DNA from: Mermis nigrescens
Taxonomy: Eukaryota; Nematoda; Enoplea; Mermithida; Mermithidae
Direction: 5' to 3'
Assembly: GCA_036768485.1 (NCBI GenBank)
Contig: JAVLUZ010000150.1
Location: 3,233,160 to 3,297,159, forward strand
Length of the DNA: 64,000 nt
The notes under the pieces were generated by a model. The model was not told the origin of the DNA. It did not search any database and saw nothing but the letters and a program-made list of their open reading frames with translations. Shown here one piece after another: positions 11,640 through 22,933 of this stretch. The number at the start of each line of letters is the position of its first letter. Position 1 is the stretch's first letter. A program made the position numbers and the translations under genes.

Positions 11640-12560
11640 GATGAGTCAAAAATGTTTTAAATATAAAAACTTATCAAAAATATGCGATACGGAGTTAAAT
11701 ATTGTCATTAGCAAATATGTGCTTAATTCGAACTTCACCTCTTCACAGCTCAATGACTCTCGGCTGTAGAGAAGTTTAAAGGTCAGACTCGTTATTTTTA
11801 CGTAACGGAGATCATTTAAAAAAAGAATGACCGCAAACAATGCTCTGGGCGGAAAAGTGCAGCTTTTCTGTGTAAACTTTACACTTGCGTTAATAACGCA
11901 ATATTGGGTGTATAGAAACAAATTAAAATATGATGTGTAACGATTAGCTCAGGGCACATTTTAAGCATAATCAGCATGTTCCGCCTACTTTAGTGGAGTA
12001 GCTGAAGAAATTTACTTTTTCGTCTTGAATCCTTTACACTAAAACGATCACAGATCAAGAAACATCGCTTTAAAGAGGGAAAAATTTTTTTGATTTTGTG
12101 ATTTAGTAACCCTCTACATTATAAAACCAATTGGATTGCACAGAAACCTAAATTGACTTAGATAGGCTTTAGGACACGCAAAGAGTAAAAAACCGTATAC
12201 TTTACATTTTTGTGCAATACCATTGGGTGCAAAGAAATATTGAGGTGAACTTCATAATCTACAATCCAGAGGCAACATTTAAAAAAATTGGCCCCGGCAA
12301 ATTATTTGATTTTTTGGTTTACACGTTACACACTTGTTATTTACTCGGTATTGAGTGTAAACAAATTAAAAAAATAAGCATCGAATTTTTTAATTATCTG
12401 TTGATTAAAAAAACTGCACCGCCAGAATATGTACCGTTGTTGCTGCAAGGGTGGACAACAAAATTCGCACTCGCTGTAATAAAAATATAAGAAAAGAGGT
12501 TGGCCATGTATATTATAGGTAGCACTTTCGAGCCACCTATGACATTGTCACACCCGTTGG
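11640..12560 (+). repeat. Fragment of the GTGTAAA array element
   Basis: Contains TGTGTAAACTTTACACTTGC, GTGTAAACAAATTAAA and the characteristic end stretch AATTATCTGTTGATTAAAAA, CTGCACCGCC, GTACCGTTGT that also closes the arrays at 4.8, 41.7 and 63.0 kb. A similar block, including GCTCTGAGCGGAAAA-like words, is found at 41.0-41.7 kb, which supports a shared origin. Confidence 0.6.
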
Positions 12561-13550
12561 AGGTTGATATATAATAATCGTTATAATATACTTTTTATTA
12601 GGATAATCCGCATAATATACCCTTTTCGATCAATATACACTTACCGATCATGTTTTCGTTTATAGCCACTAGCTCGGACTGAGCTGTCGTGTGAAAATCG
12701 TGCAGCTGTATATAATATCGTGCATACCCTTATATGTACAATTCCGGTGCTGCTGAACGAACCCAGCGGCATTTTTCAGCGCTGACTCTCGCTAATTAGT
12801 AGTTTTACCCACTAAGCCGGGACCGGTTCCCTTCAGATGACATGTCTCTTCATTATATGCCTTGAATAACTGTTGTTCTAACATGCGCATCTGCTTCGAA
12901 TTGAGTACTCTAGTAGATTGTCGTAATTTGCTTGACAATATTTTTGTTCCTGTGTACTAATTCATAGTTTGCTAGCCCGTCTCTAATAAATGAATGATTT
13001 CTTGATTCGGTTGCAGCGCATTAAATTCGCAAGATCGAGGTCGAGGGGTCGATCTTTACGGAGAGCGAGCATTTTTAAAAATGTTATCGTATTAAAACCA
13101 GGGAGCCTTTATTTGGCCGCACGGCTTCCGACCATACATATACAGCATGGTCAATCTGGTGGGTCAGCCGGTCTAGCGGGATATTGAAAAATTGAGATTT
13201 ATAAGCCAAAATGTCAATAAAAACTGAAATAAATGCTGAAATAGCGTAACTACGTTATTCCACAGTTTCTGGTCAATTTCGATCATTCTTGAAGAAAATT
13301 TTTAATTTTATCCATGTTTAGCCTTCGTGTTTTTCCTTCGAAAATTTCCTATTTTATATTCTCGGAGAAGGTCTAGACCCCCCGACCCTCCTCCCACGCG
13401 CATGTCTGTCTGTGACTGCTTGCGTCAGGTTAAGAAGCTAGAGACTTCTAGTCGTTATGTGAAATTTCAGATGCAACTTTTTGCGCTTAGCAAGTATTTT
13501 ACGCGAAGTTTTAACTTGCAAGAGGTACGTTCACATAGTCTTCTTCTCCC
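12561..13550. other. No gene seen
   Basis: A mixed stretch with a few less AT-rich patches (12.74-12.85 and 13.0-13.16 kb). The short frames here have no recognisable product, splice context or homologue in the window. A CCCCCCGACCCTCCTCCCAC stretch at about 13379 looks like debris of the G/C-rich ends of the CATAGGTGGGC repeats. Confidence 0.4.
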
Positions 13551-13718
13551 TAGTCTGTTTCACACAAGTTTAGGCATATATGTTAAAAACTATGTCCGAC
13601 AATAAGCTGACGTATTGCGAATATAGCATAGATTTGATAAATAGTTATTGTAATACGTCGGCTTACCGTCGAAAAAATTCTTAAAATTTATGCCCAAACT
13701 CATGTGAAACAGACTATA
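13551..13718 (+). mobile_element. TATAGTCTGTTTCACA MITE, complete
   Basis: A near-palindromic element of about 168 bp. It begins TAGTCTGTTTCACACAAGTT and ends with its inverted counterpart TCATGTGAAACAGACTATA. Inside, the left words AAAACTATGTCCGACAATAA and GCTGACGTATTGCG are mirrored by GTAATACGTCGGCTTACCG and AATTCTTAAAATTTATGCCC. It can fold over most of its length. Confidence 0.8.
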
Positions 13719-14358
13719 ACTGTTCGGAATAAAAGTTTGCTTTGTTTGCAAAAGGATGTTATTGTTTACGAACAACCTTTCTGTCCGCGTTCATCAGCTG
13801 CTGTCGTTTTTTTGGCAAATGCCTGCTTAATTTTCACTCAAAACGCTAATGAAAAGGAGTGTAACAGCAAGGATAAATGCTAATTTAGTCTCTCCGACGT
13901 AACGCAAAAATCGAAGTGTATCCGAATGAACCCTTTAAGAGGGGCGTCTTCTCAAAAGAATTTGCGTTGGTTCGCAAAAGAGCTGGTGAATAAACTTTCA
14001 TGTGTATTGAAACAATAACGCTTTTTTTAAGAATAGTGACCGTGGAAATCCAACCAACCCCTTAAAAATGGATAGACCCCCAGAATTAAATTTTCGGTGT
14101 GTTTTTATAATTTTGCCAGTTTTACACCACCCAGACCCCCCCATCCGAAATTTTTGCTGCTGTCTATGTATGCTTATAACCAGTATCTAATTCATCGTCA
14201 ATTATGACTTTCGCATTTTATGTACTGTCTGTGTTGGCTTGCATATATAAGTTTTTATTGTCCCGCTCATTATTCTTACCCTGCCTGCCGCAATTGAGTC
14301 ATTCGGTCTGCTTCGTTCATTTGGAATTCATTGCGCATGAGAAGTGAACAGATTTATT

Positions 14359-14746
14359 GGGTCTACAACGTTTTGGCGCCGCTATTTTGGTGCCAGCAAC
14401 TTATAAATTATTCTAGTTGAATCAATTTTGAAGCAATTTCAAAATAAATAATATATATTCAGAATGCAGGTTCTACAAGCTACAAAATAGCATATTGTTC
14501 TTTTCGATCCGATGAGTATTCATTTATGTACGACTGAAAAACTGTAGAAAATCCAGTGTATTTTTAGATGCATTTAATTATCTCACTAAATTCAAAGATG
14601 TTTTAAAAGTAATTCATACCATCACGTAGAAAAGTGAATGGGCTTTCAGAATCTGTATTATGCTTTAATAATAAATGAAATGTTAATAATTATTAATATT
14701 ACAAAGAGTGTGGCGCCAAAACGGCGGCGCCAAAAAGACCCTTCCG
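14359..14746 (+). mobile_element. Small TIR element with 9-bp target duplication (Mutator-like?)
   Basis: The inverted ends carry GGGTCT...TTTTGGCGCCGC and are about 35 bp long. The left end reads GGGTCTACAACGTTTTGGCG, and the right end read inward reads CGGAAGGGTCTTTTTGGCGC. A perfect 9-mer AGATTTATT stands at 14350-14358 and 14747-14755. A 9-bp duplication fits Mutator-like elements better than hAT. The 388-bp interior is AT-rich with no coding frame. Confidence 0.65.
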
Positions 14747-15232
14747 AGATTTATTTGTAGTTTTTTTTAAGTCAAGGCTTATCACTTGTTTCGAAGATTA
14801 AACAATTTATGTTATTTATTTTTCCGAATAAATTGTTATAATCTCACTGAGGCCGCCAAATACACTATTATTAAGGCTGCTTAGAAGAAGTCTAACTTTG
14901 TAGCAGATTTTTATGAGTTTTGCTTAAAAAGCAAGTTCTTCACTCTAACTCCTTGCACGTCCTTACTTTTGAATAATTTCAGGCATACGCGATATTTTTG
15001 TGCTAATTTCAATTGATAAATATTAATTGGTTATTTAATGACTGATAAATCGAAAATTATAAATAATAAATACTTTTCAGAATTTTCACACTTTTTTTAA
15101 GTTTCTCTAAATAGCTCAGCTATAATTTAATCGAAATTTTATATCAGAATTGAAGCAAGCCTATTATCAACTGAGTCAGTCTCAAACCAAGCATATTCCG
15201 AATTTGATCAGTTGACACCAGGTCGCCATCCA

Positions 15233-18200
15233 ATGGGATTAGGAGTCAATTCATACGCTTCAGCTGCGGCCATTTTGAGCATTGCAATCGCCTGGCATTT
15301 TTAGTAAGTTTTCTTCGTTTTTTTACGTACCGTAATTTAATTAAAAACTTGACTTGAAAGTTCTTTAATTCTAATAGATATTATTGATTTGCAGACTTCT
15401 GTTAGTGGGAGTTTGGGTTAAACCCAAAATGAGAAGATAGAAAATTTTCTCTGTTTTCTATCTTTTTGTGTTTTTTATTTTTACAATTTTTCCTTTTCAC
15501 ATGATTTTTCGATTCTGCCAATGGATAGGGCTCGATGAGAAACGTCGAAAAACATATTTTTGCCCTTCAGTTTTCAGCACTTCTTGACCTTTAAAAATTC
15601 TGGTATTCTTCCTGCGATTCTTAGAATTCAACCCCTGCCCATATGTATGGTTATTACAATACCTGGGCAGTAACCAAATTCTAGGAGGGGTCCGATTGGG
15701 CCATACATATTGCCCGAAATAGCATCTTAGATTCAATTCTGGGGGTCGGTCGATTTTAAGGCATTTTTAGATTCCGAGGGTCCAGCCAGACCCCAAAGAC
15801 CCCGACGCCCATGTACGGTGATCACCGCGCATGAGCGTAGGAAGGGTGGATTGGGTATCCCCTGAATCTAAAGAATCCTGCAGAATAAAGTAGACCCCCA
15901 TCGCGATTTTGCCCATCAGACTCCCTAGAATTTTTTCGTTGCTAATTTATGATTATCATTGGTTGATATCATTTAGCGCCTATTTCGACTGGAATAAAAC
16001 AGTCTACATAAGTCGGCCTGGTCACTGTCAGCGCGTTGACCCGATAGGTAAATTTTTATTAATTTAATTTGCTAATTCAAACTTTTCAATTTCATGCTTT
16101 TACTTTCTTTTTAGCAATTTTCTAAATTTTTCGTTTTTGCTTAATTTTCAGGTTTAGTTGAAATGTTAGATTTGCAGCTTTTATTCTTTGTATGATCATC
16201 AAACTGATGTAAATTTAGAAAAACGAAGATTCCTTTTCTTTTTTTAAAATATCGGTGTTTCACTATCTTTGGTCAATTTAAACATCCTAGTGAAATAAGA
16301 CGGAAAAAAATATTAATCGTTGAATTTATTGTTCAAATAGATTTAAATCAATTCACATAAATTCTAAACTTTCAGAGGCTGGTTCAGAGGATATAGCTCT
16401 ATTGCCTGATGGAACCGCCATCATAACATCGGTAAAAATATTTGTAGCCATTCCATTTTCAATTTTTTTATAAAAAATTTTCGACTGGAATAAAATTACG
16501 GATGAAATGCGATATTATAAATCGTTAAAGCAGCATAATTAAATATGCGTTATGCCTCAAGGTTTTTTTCTAAAGTACAAAAAGTGATGGGGCCTGAAAA
16601 ATATGAGTTTATTAAATATTTGTAAAACTATTGCGTTTTTAGAAATTTCGCTCATTTTTTCGCAAGAAGGACAAAAATTTAAACCAATGGCTCAAAACTC
16701 AATTGATATATTTAAAAAAGTTCAAATTTAGCGAATTCTAAAACTTCTCTCTTAAAGCTATTAATTTTCTTTCAAAACACAAACAACAGCTTAGGTCGTT
16801 TTTGCGGAATTTTGTTTCGCCATACGTGGATTATTTCTTATTTTTCGACGGATTACTTAGTATGTAGGGATTACGGTATTTGAAAGCAAAAGGATTCGAA
16901 AATATTACCGGAAAATTGTTCATCTACCGGTTTTCTGACGAAGCCTCCGCCTACGTGGCCCATGAAATAAAAATTCGATGGAACGAAGAAAAGACTCGAA
17001 ATTTTATTCCGCACGGAATTAAAGCATACACTACTGCAACAGGTGATCAGTTCCGTACATTCTAGCAGTGATAAGGATTTAGAAGTCTAAAAGGGAAGAT
17101 AATTGACAGAAAAATTATTAAACTGCAAAATCTAATTGAAATTCAATTAAATCAGAGTAAAATGAAATTTGATTCTTTTTGAATAAGTAAATAAATTTCG
17201 AATGAATTAAAATTTTAAGTTAAATCTATTGACATCTTTTAAGTGATAAAAAATTCAAAATTATTCGAGTCAAAGTTGTATAAATGAATTATTGAAATTA
17301 TAAGAACCGTAAAATGACGGGTTAAAAAAATATAAAAGTTCAATGAGGAAAACTCAAGGTATGAAAATTCACTAAAAAAATTGAAAAATTTTAAATTGAG
17401 GTAAGCTTAATTATTTCTCAAAAATCAAAATTTTATCCATTTCTACGAGTATCAGGCTAATTAGGGCTTTGAGATGAGTTTGATATAAAAGGTACTCTCC
17501 AGGCTACATAAAATTGCTTCAATTTATTTTATATTCCCAAAATTAAGATTCTTCAATTTAGGCACGATTTGCAACTTAATTTTTATGAAAAATGTCAGGT
17601 TCTTTTGCAAATATTGCGATTCCTATCTTTTTTCCCTCTATATGACTCTTGGCACGTCTAAAAAATTGAGGCGTTAATTAGATACATCGACATTATTTTC
17701 TTTGTAAATTCAGCCATTTTTTAAAATAAATTTAGATTCTGTTTTCAATATTGTAAATCAACATATTTTTATCAAGTCTGGCGTTAATTTTGTTTCATGT
17801 CTATCACGAAAAGAATATTTCTAATTTGTGCGAAACTACTTGTTAAATATAGTGGTAACTATTTGACGTAGGTCATATGAAAATGTCAGACAAGGTTAAT
17901 TTTTTCACTAAAATTTTTTAAAATTTTCTATAAAGATTGATTTTTTATTGAAAAAAATAAAAAAATAAACATTTTTCGAAAATACGTTTTTATAATTTTT
18001 TTCGATGTTTTAAAATATAAATAGGCTGCAATAACATGCGGCCTGGAAGTTAAGAGAAATAACTTTAATTTAATGATTTAATTAAATCTTTTACAATTTT
18101 ATTATTTAAAAAATTTTTCTACTCAAATTTTTCCACTTTTCTTCTGTGAAACTGTCCCAAAAAGATAACAAAACGAAGTTTATATTATTTTATTTTTACT

Positions 18201-18417
18201 TTATTTTATTTACTATATTATTCTTAAAAGAGTACACCGTGCCATTTATCAAATTATTTAGTCTAATAGTTCAGTCTTATGGAACAATAACAGGCGAAGT
18301 GTTATTATACGTGGCCAACCATGAACCAGATGGCGATGCTATTGAAATAATGAAACTGGACGTAGAAAAAGGGGTAGCTGAACCAATAAAAACAATTAAG
18401 CACAAGTTGATGAACAA
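15233..18417 (+). CDS. Paraoxonase/arylesterase-like gene, five 5' exons
   Basis: The exons are 15233-15303, 15977-16047, 16376-16431, 16868-17042 and 18294-18417. All have GT-AG borders and matching phases. They encode about 193 residues. Family knowledge: paraoxonases are calcium-dependent six-bladed propeller lactonases/arylesterases, usually about 355 residues. The start MGLGVNSYASAAAILSIAIA has a hydrophobic segment (residues ~8-22) like the uncleaved signal anchor of that family. Matches to family positions are RPGHC, then EAGSEDIALLPDG, then NFIPHGI and LLYVANHEPDGDAIEIMKL, and KTIKHKLMN. The calcium/catalytic residues of the second half are not present. Exon 5 ends in phase 2 at GTGAGAC. 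The rest would lie towards or within the N gap at 18819. A paralogue or a pseudogene cannot be excluded, but the frames are intact. Confidence 0.85.
15490..15815. repeat. Two CATAGGTGGGC-type repeat fragments in intron 1
   Basis: A reverse copy (CGATTCTGCCAATGGATAGG, GAGAAACGTCGAAAAA, CTGCCCATATGTATG at 15643-15650) is followed by a forward variant (CTGGGCAGTAACCAAATTCT to CGACGCCCATGTACGG, about 15664-15815). The forward variant resembles the copies near 26.2 and 37.3 kb. Confidence 0.6.
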
Positions 18418-18715
18418 GTGAGACAAAAACTCATTTTCGGCAACGCTGCTATTATTACGTATACAATGTACCGGATGGCCCAAAACAGGCTACACCCGGA
18501 TGTTACACGTTATAAGTTGGGCTATAATAAATAGAGAATTTTGAGATAAATTGTTCACGAGATTTAAAAAAATGTCATTATTCAAACCGTGTGGAGCATG
18601 TAGGCCAAGTGCGAGCGATTTGCGCCATAAGTTGTTTAGTTTTTGACGATATTTTGCGGTTATTTTGCTCTTAAAAAACATTTACCCCAGACATGCACGT
18701 GGGGGCTACTGGGGA

Positions 18716-18818
18716 CATAGGTGGGCGGCGCCAAAATTCTGGGGGGTGTAAGATTTTTCAAAGATCAAAAAATGGCCTCAAAAATGGTGGTATGGCGGAA
18801 AAAAACACAATTTTTAAG
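18716..18818 (+). mobile_element. CATAGGTGGGC MITE truncated by the assembly gap
   Basis: Starts CATAGGTGGGCGGCGCCAAA and runs through GATTTTTCAAAGATCAAAAA and ATGGTGGTATGGCGGAAAAA, then meets the N run. The gap therefore begins inside a high-copy repeat, which probably caused the assembly break. Confidence 0.75.
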
Positions 18819-18918
18819 NNNNNNNNNNNNNNNNNNNNNNNNNNNNNNNNNNNNNNNNNNNNNNNNNNNNNNNNNNNNNNNNNNNNNNNNNNNNNNNNNN
18901 NNNNNNNNNNNNNNNNNN
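18819..18918. other. Assembly gap, 100 N
   Basis: Exactly 100 N. This length is commonly used for gaps of unknown size. Frames drawn across it are meaningless. The missing 3' exons of both the paraoxonase-like gene (+) and the tyrosine decarboxylase (-) point towards it. Confidence 0.99.
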
Positions 18919-19856
18919 AACCGGACATCAAGCCTGAAAAGCGGAAATAAATGTCCGGTTTCCGGCCAAGTTGGCAACCCTGCTGCCAATAGCCCTCCTC
19001 CTTTCCAATTCTGAAGGCCAGCTAAGCTACTGTTACTTAATACTTAATTTCATAGAAGACGACACTGCCTCCCGGAATGAATGCCCTCGGTCTATTCGCA
19101 CGGATATCTACAGTGAATAATCGCTTCTATTTTATTGCGCAAACTATATAACTTGCGTACAAAAAATTAAATAAGAATGTGATAAAAACTGTGAACGTAA
19201 CAATGTTCTACTGTTTTTTTGCTGAAGTCTTATTACTGGAATAGATTTTAACCGCACAAACGGCTTCTTCGATCATGCTTTCATAACAGCTAGTTGCTTT
19301 AAATACTTCGTATTGAGGTTTAATATACTTCGTTTATTATGTGGCGCATCTGACAGACTGTCATACCAAACTAACCCGTACAATGTTCGGCTACAGTAAT
19401 AAGCGGTAAAGCGAAAATGGGCCGTTTAGAATGGAACAGACTATTGTATAAAATTGAATACGCATGCTGCATATCCTATGTTTTGTGCAGCACTGACTGC
19501 AGTTTTTAGACACTCGGCAAGCCTGCATTTAAGCGCTTTGCAGAAGCGGAAAGATACAGTAAATAGTACATCATTGCATTGCTTTGATGTGTTTGCTACA
19601 GTGAGAAGATAATATGACATCAGCTATATTATTACTTACATTACCTTTAATATCCTCTTTGAAGCAATTATATTTGTTAATAAATAATATTGAGGATAAC
19701 TTAAAGATATGTCATACAATGAGTGTCAAGTTTTTTGTGCAGTGTTCAGGTCAAAATGCATAGATACTTTACACCACAATTTATTAAATATATGTATACT
19801 AAGCATAGGACACGATATTTTTGGGGGTCCATCCCCCGACCTATACATTAAACGTC
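18919..19856. other. No gene seen; one MITE remnant
   Basis: I searched both strands for the missing paraoxonase and decarboxylase exons and found none. At about 19343-19445 a reverse, shortened copy of the GTCTGTTCCATTCCAAACGG MITE ends with GAAAATGGGCCGTTTAGAAT and GGAACAGACTAT. Confidence 0.5.
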
Positions 19857-20024
19857 TATAGACCGTTTCACACAAGCTCGTTCATAAATTTTAAAAGTGT
19901 CTCCGACAATAAGCTGACAGATTGCGATTATAGCATTGATCTGATATATAATTATCGTACCCCTCGGCTAACTGTCGATGAAATTTCTTAAAATTTATGC
20001 ACGAACTTATGTGAAACAGACTTT
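19857..20024 (+). mobile_element. TATAGTCTGTTTCACA MITE
   Basis: Left end TATAGACCGTTTCACACAAG, right end CTTATGTGAAACAGACTTTA. The interior words AAAAGTGTCTCCGACAATAA, GATTGCGATTATAGCATTGA and GGCTAACTGTCGATGAAATT match the family, in the GTTCGGTCATAAATTTT/ATGCACGAA subtype also seen at 36.1 and 44.0 kb. Confidence 0.75.
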
Positions 20025-20093
20025 AGTCTTACTTTAGTCTGAGGTAGGCTTAGAAGCCGGTCCCTTCTCACTTTACAGTACTTAGCTGAAACT

Positions 20094-20648
20094 TATAGTC
20101 TGTTTCGTTTATCCGAGAGCTTTTTCATCAAATCTTTTCCGAGGCTACAGTAATTCAATCGTCCCTAATTACTGTAGGTCATTTTGAAATTACTGTAGCT
20201 ACATACGTATATAGGAAGGGAGGGTTTCTCAATAAAATTTCTTACGGCATAATTTATTCTCGTATTCCAGCGGATCATGCAACAAGCAGATGGAATTCGC
20301 GCAATCAGCTTGTCATAAATCGACCGTTAAAACCAATAGACTAGCATTTTAAACATTGCTGAAAACTTCCGCTTAGCGTAGTGGTAGAACGTCTGATTGT
20401 CGTCGAAGCAACACGGGTTCTTCCTGCTGCAAAATTTTTACTTAGCGCACTTACTGTATATGTATCACAGCACTGTTTAGATTCTTGAATTAAGTCTTGG
20501 ACGGTTAAGTGCATTAAAAATGAAAGAATGGCGGCCACTCGCCCCCACTCAACTTTTCTGTCAAGTTACAGTAAATCACCTAGTAATGCATACTGTAGCC
20601 TTCAAAAAATTCACTGAAAAAGCTCTCGAATAAATGAAACAGACTATA
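20094..20648 (+). mobile_element. tRNA-bearing MITE, copy 2
   Basis: Starts TATAGTCTGTTTCGTTTATC, ends AATAAATGAAACAGACTATA. The interior order is the same as in copy 1 (8753-9291). The tRNA-like segment at 20366-20431 is the most decayed of the four. Confidence 0.75.
20366..20431 (+). pseudogene. tRNA-like sequence inside MITE, copy 2
   Basis: A-box-like TTAGCGTAGTGGTAGAACG and the remnant CGGGTTCTTCC of a B box. The anticodon region ATTGTCGTCGAAGCA corresponds to the other copies. The B box is broken, so pol III activity is unlikely here. Confidence 0.5.
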
Positions 20649-20819
20649 GCTTACGGGTTGGGTTCTTTCCCATGCACTTTACACTTATGTAGGCTTAAAT
20701 CATAGGCTTGCAGTCCCTAACTATTTTAGATATACTAATTCAACGTCGCTCAGGTTAACTTTTAAGTCGCTCAGTTAATGCGTTGGTATTCCAGTTTGCA
20801 CCCGCCCCGCCGCCTTCAT

Positions 20820-20945
20820 GCATACATATGTATAAACAATTTTCATCGACATTGAGCCGAGAGGTTACGATAATTAAATATCAAATCAATGCTATAATCG
20901 CAATCTGTATCATCTACTGTAATTAAGTGAAACAGGCTTTAAATA
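20820..20945 (+). mobile_element. TATAGTCTGTTTCACA MITE, partial
   Basis: Interior and part of the right end: TTTTCATCGACATTGAGCCG, GGTTACGATAATTAAATATC, GCTATAATCGCAATCTGT, then AAGTGAAACAGGCTTTA. The left end is missing. Confidence 0.55.
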
Positions 20946-21099
20946 CCTTACTATGTATTCAACCTCTGCACGTTTTTAAGTCAAGCCATTAGATACCCAC
21001 ACAAATGTATAAGAGTTCACTTCATGAAGCCCTGTGCATGGATTAAAATTCAATAATAAATATAAATCGATCACAAAAAGGGCGTTAATTTTTTTCGTC

Positions 21100-21646
21100 T
21101 ATCTGTTTCATTTATCCGAGAGCTTTTTCAGTAAATGTTTTCGGAGGTTACAGTAACCCATCCTTTCTTATTTACTGTAGGTCGCTAGATCTCCCTATAG
21201 CTACGATAGTAAAGAAGGGTTTTTCAATAACATTTTTGCGGCATAATTTATTCTCGTCTTCCAGCAGATCAATTAACTTACTGATAAAAATGGCGCATTC
21301 AACTTATCCTGTTGACACCTTAAACACAATAGAGTAAGATGTTAAGAAACGTCGCGAACTCCCGCATACCTCAGTGGTAAAACCTCTGCTTGTAGTCGAA
21401 GCAACCCGGGCTCGATTCCAGCCGGCAGCTCTTTGTTTAGCGCACTTACTGTAGTATGTCCCAGCACTGATTAAGTGCATAAATTAAAGTTATACGGGCT
21501 AATTAGTGCATTAAAAATTGAAGAATAACAGCTACTCGCCTTCACTGAGCTGATCTGCCAGAGTTACAGTAATTCGTCTTGTTTCGCATACTGTAGCCCT
21601 TAAAAAAATTGACTAAAAAGCTCTCGAATAAATGAAACAGACTATA
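21100..21646 (+). mobile_element. tRNA-bearing MITE, copy 3
   Basis: Starts TATCTGTTTCATTTATCCGA and ends AATAAATGAAACAGACTATA. It carries the best preserved tRNA-like segment of the four copies (21359-21430). A CTAGCGAAGAAAAAATGCTC repeat fragment follows directly. Confidence 0.75.
21359..21430 (+). pseudogene. tRNA-like sequence inside MITE, copy 3
   Basis: The anticodon arm TGCTT-GTAGTCG-AAGCA pairs perfectly (5 bp, 7-base loop). The A box is TACCTCAGTGGTAAAACC and the B box GGCTCGATTCC (one base off consensus). The T stem and acceptor stem pair only partly. Loop position 37 is C, which is unusual for a working tRNA, so I give no amino acid identity. Confidence 0.6.
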
Positions 21647-21650
21647 GATA

Positions 21651-21880
21651 TATGCACTAGCGAAGAAAAAATGCTCCGATGGAACAAAAAGGGGATGTGG
21701 ATTGTGAATTATCGAGGATGTAAAAGGGGAGCGGAAACAAGGAAAAATCTCCCCCTATGTTATATGCCAAAAATCGCAAAATATGTTAAAAACCAGACTT
21801 TCTCTAAAACAATGCTAAAAATTGAAGTATATTCTGCGGCCTCCCAATAGAAATAAACTATTTACCAAAAAAATTGATCG
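21651..21880 (+). repeat. CTAGCAAG..GCTCCGATGG repeat, left-end fragment
   Basis: CTAGCGAAGAAAAAATGCTC, GGATTGTGAATTATCGAGGA, AAATCGCAAAATATG, CAGACTTTCTCTAAAACAAT and GAAGTATATTCTGCGGCC correspond to one arm of the inverted repeat at 38859-39247. Confidence 0.6.
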
Positions 21881-21924
21881 AAAAAAGTAGCGAATTAGGC
21901 AACGCAGACCTTATGCCTCACATG

Positions 21925-22640
21925 TGAATAATGGGGTACCCCGTCTCCGGAGCCCATAAACCCCTTCTTCAGTGAGAGAATTTTGCCGGAGGCGGAGTTG
22001 GGGTTGTTTACCCTGATGGGCATTACTTGGGGAACCCGGTTCCGGCACTTTAGACTAACTCAGGGTGAAGAAACCGCCAACGGGACCGGGGTCAGCTTCA
22101 CATATGAATAATGGGTTAACCCGTTTCCGAGCCGCTAAACCCCCTTCAGCGGGAGAAATTTTGCCGGAAATGGGGTTAGTAGTGTTCACCCTGACAGGCA
22201 CTACTTGGGGATACCAGTTTTTGGCATTTAGAGTACCCCCAGGGCGAAGAAACCCCTGACGCAACTGGGGTCAGCTTATGAATAATGGGTTATCCCGTTT
22301 CCGAGCCGCTAAACCCGCTTCAGTAAGAGAAATTTGCGGGAAATGGGGTGAATGTGTTTCCCTGATGGGCCATCTACGTGGGGAACCACGGTTCCGGCGC
22401 TTTGGACTACCCCCAGGGCGGAGAAACCCTGACGGAAACGGGGTCAGCTTCACAAATGAATAATGGGGTACCCTATTTCCGAGCCGCTTAATCCCCCTTC
22501 AGTGGGAGAAATTTTGCCGGAGATGGGGTTGGAGGTGTTAACTCTGATGGGCCCTACTTGGAGAAGCCCGTTTCCGACACTTTGGACTACTATCAGGGCA
22601 GAGAAAACCCTCGACGAGAGCGTGTGCACAATAATATCCG
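21925..22640 (+). repeat. GC-rich tandem repeat, four units of ~178 bp
   Basis: Units begin with AATAATGGG(G/T) at 21928, 22108, 22281 and 22459 (spacings 180, 173, 178). Each contains CCGTTTCCGAGCCGCTAAAC-like, GAGAAATTTTGCCGG, CCTGATGGGC and GGGGTCAGCTTCACA-like words. The fourth unit is truncated. It is strikingly GC-rich for this window, with long open frames on both strands. The frames differ between units, so they look like a by-product of composition. Confidence 0.8.
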
Positions 22641-22740
22641 TTTCCGTTTCCGGATTTTACCCAACGTTTCCATTTCCGGCTTTTATCCGTCTTTTCCATT
22701 TCCCTTTCCAGCTTTTACTTTTCCCACAAAAAATCCTTCA
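22637..22740 (+). repeat. TTTCCG/TTTCC microsatellite-like run
   Basis: Repeated TTTCCG and TTTCCA hexamers (CCGTTTCCGTTTCCGGATTT, GTTTCCATTTCCGGCTTTTA and so on) directly follow the 178-bp repeat. Pyrimidine-rich, no coding evidence. Confidence 0.6.
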
Positions 22741-22761
22741 TTGACATGACGAATCATTAAA

Positions 22762-22933
22762 CTATTGTCTGTTTCACACAACTTACTTCAGTCATAAATT
22801 TTAAAACTATCTATGGCAAAAAGCTGACAGATTACGATTATGGCATTGATCTGATATATAAATAGCGTAACCGTCGGCCTACTGTCGGCGAAAATTCTTA
22901 GAATTTCTGTACTAAGTTATGTTAAGCAGACAA
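22762..22933 (+). mobile_element. TATAGTCTGTTTCACA MITE
   Basis: Left end TATTGTCTGTTTCACACAAC, right end TATGTTAAGCAGACAATA. The interior includes GCTGACAGATTACGATTATG and GGCCTACTGTCGGCGAAAAT. Somewhat diverged. Confidence 0.7.

Noticed and set aside
18146..18293. Extension of paraoxonase exon 5 upstream to an ATG at 18146
   Set aside because: The stretch is low-complexity Phe/Tyr/Leu. The acceptor at 18293 joins exon 4 in phase and gives the length expected between HGI and the VNHP-type motif in the family.
18693..19014. Open frames spanning the N run
   Set aside because: The frames exist only because N codons are not stops; there is no coding evidence on either side.
22055..22463. Overlapping open frames on both strands in the 178-bp repeat
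   Set aside because: They follow from a GC-rich tandem repeat lacking stops. The frame is not kept from unit to unit, and no protein is recognisable.
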